From the NCBI GenBank assembly GCA_033558025.1, contig JAUCEF010000101.1:1-57579 (forward strand): a stretch of DNA of 57,579 bases, in the 5' to 3' direction. Under the pieces are notes generated by a model. It had not been told where the DNA came from. It saw nothing but the letters and a program-made list of their open reading frames with translations, and did not search any database. The translations under genes and the position numbers were made by a program. This DNA comes from Phytophthora sp. 'mugwort' (Eukaryota > Oomycota > Peronosporomycetes > Peronosporales > Peronosporaceae). Positions 49,551 through 57,579 of this stretch are shown here, piece by piece; the first letter of the stretch is position 1, and every line of letters begins with the position of its first letter.

Positions 49551-49792
49551 AATTATAATTTAAATTATTTTATTAATAATTAATTTGTTATTAATTAAAT
49601 TTTTATTTGATTTAATTTTTGAGATTTAATATTTTTTTTTATTTAAATTTTACTAATATTTTTTTCTCTTAAATAATATAAAAATTTTAAATTTTTATAA
49701 AACACCGTAAAACGGTATTAATTAAATTAAAAATTTTTAATATAATTATTAATAAAGATTAATTTAATTATTAATAATTATAAAAATTTTTT

Positions 49793-51271
<1,479 letters not shown>

Positions 51272-51493
51272 TTATTTATATTTTTAAATTTTATTTTAAA
51301 TGCAAAATTATATATTTTATTTTTAAATCAAAAAAAGCGTTGGTTTTTTTAATTTTTTATTATCAAAAAAATAAATTATTTTTATTTATTGAAAAATTGT
51401 TTGATTTTATTAATTAATTTTTTAATATCAGTAAATAGTAATAATATTAAAAAAATTATACCAATGATTTTAAATACCATAAAAATTTTTTAA

Positions 51494-52270
51494 TTATATA
51501 TTAAAATCAAAATTGATTTTATTTTTTAACCAAATTAAATAATCTTCTAATGAAACAGCTTCTACAACAATAGGCATAAATCCATGATTTACTCCACAAA
51601 TTTCACTACATTGTCCATAAAAAACACCTTCACGTTTAATAAACATTGATGTTTGATTTAAACGACCAGGACAAGCATCTAATTTTATACCTAATGAAGG
51701 TATTGCCCATGAATGTAAAACATCTGAAGCAGTAATTAATACTCGAATATGACTATTAGTTGGAACAACCACACGATTATCAACTTCTAAAATTCTAAAT
51801 TGACCTATTGCTAAATCATCTTCTTGAATCATATAACTATCAAAAATTAAAGGTTCATCAGAAAATTCTAAATTATCTGAATATTCATAACTCCAATACC
51901 ATTGACTACCAATTACTTTTAAAGTAATAATAGGATCAATTACTTCATCCATTGAATATAATAAAGCAAAAGATGGAATAGCTACCGTTAATAAAATTAA
52001 GGCTGGAATAGAAGTCCAAATAATTTCAATAGTAGCACCATGTACAATTGTTGCTGGAATTTTATTTTTTTTTTCATCAAAAAGAGTAATAACTCTAAAT
52101 AACATCCAACAAACAAATACAGTAATCATAATTAAAAAAAACATTAAATCATGATGAAAATTAATAATACCTTCCATAACAGGTGTTGCTGGATCTTGAA
52201 AACCTAATTGCCAAGGTTCAGCCATATCTAAAAAAGTGAATTGATTATTTATATAATTTATTATTGTCAT
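51494..52270 (-). CDS. cox2: Cytochrome c oxidase subunit 2
   Basis: 258 residues. Two membrane spans lie at about 40-60 and 80-105, then the cupredoxin domain with [31 protein letters not shown] and the CuA site [17 protein letters not shown] (Cys, Cys, His, Met all present). It receives electrons from cytochrome c. The gene is whole, not split as in some algae. Its upstream region is the 592-bp spacer with palindromes. Confidence 0.99.
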   Translation of the reverse strand: MTIINYINNQFTFLDMAEPWQLGFQDPATPVMEGIINFHHDLMFFLIMITVFVCWMLFRVITLFDEKKNKIPATIVHGATIEIIWTSIPALILLTVAIPSFALLYSMDEVIDPIITLKVIGSQWYWSYEYSDNLEFSDEPLIFDSYMIQEDDLAIGQFRILEVDNRVVVPTNSHIRVLITASDVLHSWAIPSLGIKLDACPGRLNQTSMFIKREGVFYGQCSEICGVNHGFMPIVVEAVSLEDYLIWLKNKINFDFNI

Positions 52271-52860
52271 AATATACTTGAAATTTATTATTTTATTTAA
52301 TTTTTAATATATACAAAATTAAGAGTTTTTGAATATTAATATTCAAGAAAAAATATAAATTTTATTATTTATATTGTAAAAATAATTGAATTATTTTTTT
52401 TTTTTCTTAAAGAATATAAAATTTTTTAAAAATTAAAATAATTTATATTAAATAATCATATTATTTTTAAAATGTTTTTATATACAATAATAAATATTAA
52501 TGTAGAATATAATAAAAATGAAATAATAATTATTTAAAGAGTATTCATTTAACGATTAATCAATAATATTAACTAATAAATTAAAATTATTTAATATTGA
52601 GAATGTTTTCTTAATATAAACATTAATTAATCTGTTTATGAATATTTTTTTAGGAATAATGGAGTAATTTTAAAATTGAATATTTATAATAATTTTTATT
52701 TTAAACATATAAAACTATATTTATTATAAAATATTATAAATCTAAATTTAAATTCCCTTTGATTAAAAAGTATTTTAAATAAAATTTTATTTTTATAACT
52801 TGAATTTAATTAATTTCAGATATTATAAAATTTTTTTGATTTATAATATTTTATAATAAA
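52271..52860. other. cox2-trnW spacer, copy 2
   Basis: Same as 10127-10718 but two bases shorter near 52693. No gene seen. Confidence 0.5.
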
Positions 52861-52932
52861 CAGGAAAAATGGGACTTGAACCCATAACAATAATTTTGGA
52901 GACTATGATTTTACCAATTAAACTATTTTCCT
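52861..52932 (-). tRNA. trnW(cca): tRNA-Trp (CCA), copy 2
   Basis: Identical to 10719-10790. Confidence 0.93.
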
Positions 52933-52963
52933 AAGACTTTTAATTTTAATTTAAGAATGCTTA

Positions 52964-53578
52964 AAGATCTCTTCCAGACACAGGTTCCCCTACGACTACC
53001 TTGTTACGACTTCATCAAAGTTACTAACCACTTTTTAGGAATTATAATTTATTTTATAAAAATTTTAAATTATTTTATTTAAATAATTATTAAATTTTAT
53101 AAAAGAATTAAAAATTATTTTAAAAACAATCAACTTCCCTGATGTGACGGGCGGTGTGTACAAAGTCCAGTAACATATTCACCGCAGCATGCTGTTCTGC
53201 GATTACTAGCGATTCCAACTTCATAAGGGCGAGTTTCAGCCCTTAATTCGAACTAAGATAATTTTTGAAGATTTGCTCCAACTTATATCATTATTGCTTC
53301 TCATTGTAATTATCATTGTAGCACGTGTGTAGCCCAACTCATAAGGGCCATGAAGACTTGACGTCATCCCCACCTTCCATTAACCTATCATTAATTTTTT
53401 CATTAGAGTACTTTTATCTATTTATAATAAATTAGTAACTAATCATAGGGGTTGCGCTCGTTAAAGGATTTAACCAAACATTTCACAACACGAGCTGACG
53501 ACAGCCATGCAACACCTGTTTTTTATATAAAAATTTTAAATAAAAATTAGCAAGAGTTGGTAAGGTTCTGCGCGTATT

Positions 53579-53610
<32 letters not shown>

Positions 53611-54470
53611 TAGACTCCCGTCAATTCCTTTGAATTTCAATCTTGCGATTATACTTTTCAGGCGGAGTGCTTAACGCGTTAGCTGTTATATCTAAAAATT
53701 CTAAATATTAGCACTCATCGTTTACAGCATGGACTACCGGGGTCTCTAATCCCGTTCGCTACCCAAGCTTTCGTTTCTCAGTGTCAGTATATACCCAGAT
53801 AATTGCCTTCGCCATAGGTCTTCCTTCTATTATCAACGTATTTTATCACTCCAATAGAAATTCCATTATCCTCTATTTATACTCCAGTTTATCAGTTTTG
53901 AAAAAATGTATAAAGTTGAGCTTTAATTTGTTTCTTTCAACTTAAAAAACTACCTACAAACCCTTTACGCCTAATCATCCCGAATAATGCTCGCTCCTCC
54001 CGTATTACCGCGGCTGCTGGCACGGGTATTAGCCGGAACTTCTTTTTTAAGTACTGTCATTTTCCTCCTTAATGAAAGAGCTTTACAACCTAATTAGCCG
54101 TCATCACCCACTCGGTATTGCTGGATCAAGCTTCCGCTCATTGTCCAAAATTCCCCACTGCTGCCTTTAAAAAAGTTTGGGCCGTGTCTCAGTCCCAATG
54201 TGGCTGATCATTCTTTCAAACCAGCTAAAGATAATAGGCTTGGTTGTCTATTAAACTACCAACTACCATAATCTTGCGCAAACTCATCTTTTAACGTTAA
54301 AAACTTTAATTAATTTATTCAGTATTTTTATAAAAATAATTATTCTGAATTAAAAGGTAGATAATTCACGTGTTACTCACCCGTTCGCTATGTTTTAAAA
54401 ACATTCAACTTGCATGTGTTAAGCATACCGATAGCATTTATTCTGAGCCAGGATCAAACTCTATTTAAGT
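52964..54470 (-). rRNA. rns: Small subunit ribosomal RNA, copy 2
   Basis: Same gene as 10822-12328; see that entry. Confidence 0.97.
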
Positions 54471-54833
54471 TTTATATTAATTATTTAATATTAATTTTTA
54501 AAATAACAAATATTTAAAAATTTAATATTATAACATTCTTATATTAATTTTTGTCTTATATTGTCTTATATTGTCTTATATTGTCTTATATTGTCTTATA
54601 TTGTCTTAAAGGATTAAAATTTTTTAATTTTTAAAAATTCAATTAGTTATTAATAAAAATTTCTTTGTATCACGAAAAAAAAATATTATTTTTTGAAAAG
54701 GATCCCCCCCTAAATATGTTTTTGAATTTTTTGTTGAAAAGATAAATATCTTTTTAACTTAACTATTTAAAGATATTTTATCTTTTTATCCTTTTTTTAA
54801 TTTGTTTATCCTTTTTTTTTTTTAGATCTTTAT
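54471..54833. other. rns leader spacer, copy 2
   Basis: Same content as 12329-12691, including the C run and the 10-bp array. Confidence 0.6.
54553..54608 (-). repeat. 10-bp tandem array upstream of rns, copy 2
   Basis: Five units of GTCTTATATT plus GTCTTA, the same count as at 12411-12466. Confidence 0.6.
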
Positions 54834-54917
54834 TGGAGAAAGTAGGATTTGAACCTACGTAGAAAATATTTCAACAAATTTACAGTCTGCCGCTTTTAAC
54901 CACTCAGCCATTTCTCC
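54834..54917 (-). tRNA. trnY(gua): tRNA-Tyr (GUA), copy 2
   Basis: Identical to 12692-12775. Confidence 0.94.
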
Positions 54918-54934
54918 TAAAGATATTTTAAATA

Positions 54935-55006
54935 TGTGATTAATGGGATTTGAACCCATAATATTTACTTGGAAGATAAAGGATTTACCAATTAATCTAT
55001 AATCAC
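54935..55006 (-). tRNA. trnG(ucc): tRNA-Gly (UCC), copy 2
   Basis: Identical to 12793-12864. Confidence 0.93.
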
Positions 55007-55067
55007 GTATATTTTTATTGTTTAAAAAATGTTTATTATTGTTTTAAAAAAGAAAAAGTGGAATAAA

Positions 55068-55628
55068 TTAATCCACTATTTCATAAGTATCAGGATCTAA
55101 TCGATCGATATCATCTATACGTTCACCTGTTTCAACATCTAAATAATGAAAATATCTATATAGATTCAGAGGATTTCCAGATCTTGTAATTTTTCTTTTT
55201 GGTGGTTTTGGTAAAGAGTCACTATCTGAATCAAAATTTAAATCAGTTGAAAAATTACTAGGAAAATCGCTTGGGAAATTGTCGCTATCAAAAAAAAAAG
55301 CATCTAGAAATAAATAAAACAAAAAAGATAAAAAAAAAAAAACGAAAATAGTTGGCATATTATCGTCAATTCTTTTTAAAATACTTTTAGGTTTTTCTTC
55401 TTTTTTTAAAGCAGCTTCCTCAGCCTCAGTCTCTAAATCTATAAAATCTTCTAATAAAGTTATTTCAAGAGGTAAAAGAATTAAAATAAATTTAAAAATA
55501 TTTTGAAAAAATTTAGGATGTATTTTTAATATATCTTGTATAATTTTATATAGATTATAAGCAAAAAATATCCTTTTAATAATGTTAAAAAAAATCATAA
55601 TTTTTATAAAGAAGTAAATAAATGTCAA
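55068..55628 (-). CDS. orf186, unidentified membrane protein with acidic C-terminal domain
   Basis: 186 residues; no family recognised. Residues about 4-30 are hydrophobic and basic, 45-57 hydrophobic (FKFILILLPLEITLL), then an acidic/charged stretch (ETEAEEAALKKEEKPK), a strong span at about 92-113 (TIFVFFFLSFLFYLFLDAFFF), a Ser/Asp-rich linker (DSDNFPSDFPSNFSTDLN), a basic patch KPPKRKITR, and an acidic end (YLDVETGERIDDIDRLDPDT). The C-terminal part has balanced codon use, unlike the AT-driven ribosomal genes. It is flanked by the two glycine tRNAs on the same strand. It could be a diverged respiratory or ribosome-anchoring subunit or a lineage-specific gene. Confidence 0.65.
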   Translation of the reverse strand: MTFIYFFIKIMIFFNIIKRIFFAYNLYKIIQDILKIHPKFFQNIFKFILILLPLEITLLEDFIDLETEAEEAALKKEEKPKSILKRIDDNMPTIFVFFFLSFLFYLFLDAFFFDSDNFPSDFPSNFSTDLNFDSDSDSLPKPPKRKITRSGNPLNLYRYFHYLDVETGERIDDIDRLDPDTYEIVD

Positions 55629-55698
55629 TACTAATATTATTCCCTAATTAAAAAATGGAAATACCAAATACTGCCTTTGGGTACATTTATTTGAATTA

Positions 55699-55770
55699 AG
55701 CAAAAAAAGGGATTTGAACCCTCAACATTAACCTTGGCAAGGTTATACTCTACCATTGAGCTATTTTTGC
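55699..55770 (-). tRNA. trnG(gcc): tRNA-Gly (GCC), copy 2
   Basis: Identical to 13556-13627. Confidence 0.93.
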
Positions 55771-55783
55771 TAATAAATTATTT

Positions 55784-56311
55784 TTATAATAAAAATAGTG
55801 AATTTAATAATAAAAATAATTCATAATGATTTTTTGCATTTGTATGAATAGAAACATCTATTGGAGGTATATCTTTGAATTTTAAAAATTCAGTTTTTAA
55901 TTCAAAAAAATCTAAAATATTTCGAATTTGAAAATTTAAAATATTTTGATTTTTAAAATTAAAATTTATTTTAGTTAAATTTTGAAAAAGAAAAATCAAA
56001 ATTTTTTCTAAAAAATTAAAAATATTTTTTTTTCTTAAAGTTATTTTACAACCTATAATTGAATTTTTTTTGATTTTTAAAAAAATATTATTTTTTTTTG
56101 ATTTTGTTATTATAGGTTTTTGATTTGTTATTAATTTTAAAAGTAAAATTATATTAATTAATTTTTTTTTTTCAATATTAGCGTTTTTAAAACCAATATT
56201 TAAACATATTTTACTTATTTTAGGTATTTCAAATATATTTTTAAAATTTAATTTTGTTAAAAGATCGTATATAGTAATATTTTGATAATGGATTTGTAAA
56301 TTTTTTTTCAT
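55784..56311 (-). CDS. rpl5: Ribosomal protein L5 (uL5)
   Basis: 175 residues. Diverged but in order: KNIFEIPKISKICLNIGFKNA (bacterial ...P.l.Kiv.N.G.G.a), LKLITNQKPIITKSKKN (bacterial L..ItGQkP..t.akk), GCKITLRKKNIFNFLEKIL (bacterial G..vTLRg..my.FL..l), and PIDVSIHTNAKNHYE (bacterial G.di.i.T.a....e). It binds 5S rRNA in bacteria. It follows rpl14 by 6 bp, the bacterial spc order. Confidence 0.92.
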   Translation of the reverse strand: MKKNLQIHYQNITIYDLLTKLNFKNIFEIPKISKICLNIGFKNANIEKKKLINIILLLKLITNQKPIITKSKKNNIFLKIKKNSIIGCKITLRKKNIFNFLEKILIFLFQNLTKINFNFKNQNILNFQIRNILDFFELKTEFLKFKDIPPIDVSIHTNAKNHYELFLLLNSLFLL

Positions 56312-56317
56312 ATATTT

Positions 56318-56689
56318 TTATAAAATATTTGAAGCTAATGCTAATATTTTGAAATTTTTTTTCTTCCGAAATTCAGAAGTAATCGGACCAAATATACGTG
56401 TTCCTAGGGGTTTATTTTGATTATTTAAAATAATTATACAATTTTTATCAAATTTTATTATATTACCTATTGTACTTTTTTTTTGATATGTTGTATGTAT
56501 AATTAAAGCTTTAAATAAATCTCCTTTAATTATTTTAATTTTTTTTTTTTGATTTAAACGTAATTTTTTAGCAGAAATTAAAATTGTATCCCCAATTTTT
56601 CCAATTTTTTTTTTATAAATTTTTATACATTGTCCTATTTTAATACCACTATTATCATTTACTTTTAATTTAGTTTGAATTTGAATCAT
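56318..56689 (-). CDS. rpl14: Ribosomal protein L14 (uL14)
   Basis: 123 residues, the full family length. Start MIQIQTKLKVNDNSGIKIGQCI, then GDTILISAKK, KGDLFKALIIHTTY, CIIILNNQNKPLGTRIFGPITSEFRKKKNFKILALAS; all are L14 blocks. It forms a bridge to the small subunit. The rpl14-rpl5 pair is separated from rpl16 by the atp8-rps4 block and rnl, so the ancestral operon has been split. Confidence 0.97.
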   Translation of the reverse strand: MIQIQTKLKVNDNSGIKIGQCIKIYKKKIGKIGDTILISAKKLRLNQKKKIKIIKGDLFKALIIHTTYQKKSTIGNIIKFDKNCIIILNNQNKPLGTRIFGPITSEFRKKKNFKILALASNIL

Positions 56690-56711
56690 AAATTATATAT
56701 TAATTTTAAAA

Positions 56712-56783
56712 TGATGAGAGTAGGATTTGAACCTACATCTTCAGATTATGAGCCTGATAAGTTACCTATTACTCTATCTCATC
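56712..56783 (-). tRNA. trnfM(cau): Initiator tRNA-Met (CAU), copy 2
   Basis: Identical to 14569-14640. Confidence 0.8.
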
Positions 56784-56801
56784 TTATATTTTCTTCCTTT
56801 T

Positions 56802-56876
56802 TCGGAAGAAAAGGATTTGAACCTTTGATCTTCTGTTCCCAAAACAGACGCATTAGCCAGACTATGCTACCTTCCG
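56802..56876 (-). tRNA. trnP(ugg): tRNA-Pro (UGG), copy 2
   Basis: Identical to 14659-14733. Confidence 0.93.
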
Positions 56877-56888
56877 TTTAAAGATAAT

Positions 56889-56960
56889 TAATGATGGTAG
56901 GATTTGAACCTACAACATTAGGATTATGATTCCCACGCTCTACCATTAAACTACATCATC
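56889..56960 (-). tRNA. trnM(cau): Elongator tRNA-Met (CAU), intact copy
   Basis: 72 nt. Acceptor GATGATG pairs with CATCATT (one G-T pair). Anticodon arm TGGGA-ATCATAA-TCCTA gives CAT. T arm GTAGG-TTCAAAT-CCTAC. Named elongator by elimination, since the other two CAU tRNAs resemble initiator and tRNA-Ile. Confidence 0.8.
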
Positions 56961-56984
56961 TTATTAATACTTTATTAATAAAAT

Positions 56985-57073
56985 AAGTCGAAGTGGGATT
57001 TGAACCCACGAGTTAATAAATTAACTGATAGTTTAGCAAACTACTGCCTTAAACCTGACTTGGCTATTCGACC
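56985..57073 (-). tRNA. trnS(gcu): tRNA-Ser (GCU), copy 2
   Basis: Identical to 14840-14928. Confidence 0.93.
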
Positions 57074-57085
57074 TAAAATATAAAA

Positions 57086-57157
57086 CTTCTTTGATAGGAT
57101 TTGAACCTACAACCTAATGGTTAACAGCCATTTGCTCTACCGTTGAGCTACAAAGAA
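57086..57157 (-). tRNA. trnN(guu): tRNA-Asn (GUU), copy 2
   Basis: Identical to 14941-15012. Confidence 0.94.
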
Positions 57158-57174
57158 ATAATTATATTTTAATT

Positions 57175-57467
57175 TTTAAAACTTTTAGTATTTTTAAGCT
57201 AAATATTTTACAATACTTATACTTAAAACCTATTAATGTAATCATCTTTTACAGTTTTTATATGAAAAATTTTTAAGAATGGTTTCTTACTTAGATGCTT
57301 TCAGTAATTATCCAAAATAAATTTAGCTACTCGGCTATGCCTCTCAACAACCGATACACCAGAGATTTACCCTTCTCGGTCCTCTCGTACTAGAGTTAGA
57401 TTCTTGCATTTTTCAAAATATCTATAGAAGATAGGAACCAAACTGTCTCACGACGTTCTAAACCCAA

Positions 57468-57507
<40 letters not shown>

Positions 57508-57579
57508 AACCTTCTTCAGCTCCAGGATGTGATGAGTCGACATCGAGGTGCCAAACGACTCCGTCGATAGGAGCTCTTA
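57175..57579 (-). rRNA. rnl: Large subunit ribosomal RNA, 3' end only (contig edge)
   Basis: Matches 15030-15434, the 3' part of rnl including the sarcin-ricin region. The gene is cut by the contig end, not by biology. Confidence 0.95.

Overview
The window is mitochondrial DNA from a protist, most likely a stramenopile close to oomycetes or another heterotrophic lineage of that group. It is very AT-rich and encodes respiratory-chain genes for complexes I, III, IV and V, bacterial-type ribosomal protein clusters, tatC, and both rRNAs in bacterial style. It has 25 distinct tRNA genes and no trnT. Genes read cleanly in the standard code: Trp is TGG, trnW has anticodon CCA, and TGA serves as the stop of nad11. 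The retained set (nad1-7, 4L, 9, 11; cob; cox1-3; atp1, 6, 8, 9; rps2, 3, 4, 7, 8, 10-14, 19; rpl2, 5, 6, 14, 16; tatC) and the missing trnT match what is known for oomycete-like stramenopile mtDNA. No introns are seen.

The contig is longer than one genome. Positions 1-15434 recur at 42146-57579 in the same orientation, so it represents a circular-mapping (or head-to-tail) molecule of about 42.1 kb read about 1.4 times. The two copies differ at eight sites, mostly homopolymer indels. The second copy always gives the intact product, so the first copy carries sequencing errors in atp1, nad6, orf186 and trnM.

Layout of one unit:
(a) + strand: nad7, rpl10-like, trnH, nad4, trnE, atp1, nad5, nad6, trnR(ucu).
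(b) - strand block, read right to left: rpl2-rps19-rps3-rpl16-trnI(cau)-orf222-atp8-trnK-trnA-rps14-rps8-rpl6-rps2-rps4-orf250-rnl-trnN-trnS-trnM-trnP-trnfM-rpl14-rpl5-trnG-orf186-trnG-trnY-rns-trnW-cox2-cox1-orf137.
(c) + strand from 24516: rps13-rps11-trnS(uga), a small rpl31-like ORF, trnL(uaa)-trnL(uag)-nad11-nad1-nad4L, with trnC and tatC on the - strand.
(d) - strand block: nad2-trnF-rps10-trnR(gcg)-trnQ-trnI(gau)-trnV-rps12-rps7-cox3-atp6-trnD-nad3-atp9-nad9-cob, running into a second, inverted copy of nad11(3' part)-nad1-nad4L.

The most unusual structures are: a 2854-bp inverted repeat (27186-30039 / 30095-32948) that duplicates nad1 and nad4L and leaves a headless nad11, with a foldback at its centre; a 10-bp tandem array whose - strand reads AATATAAGAC, placed just upstream of rns and resembling the yeast mitochondrial promoter core; a 250-aa protein made largely of 24 hexapeptide repeats at the end of the ribosomal protein cluster; and lineage-specific single- or double-span membrane ORFs (orf137, orf186) beside cox1 and rns. 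Whether the inverted repeat is real or an assembly foldback cannot be settled from the sequence alone.
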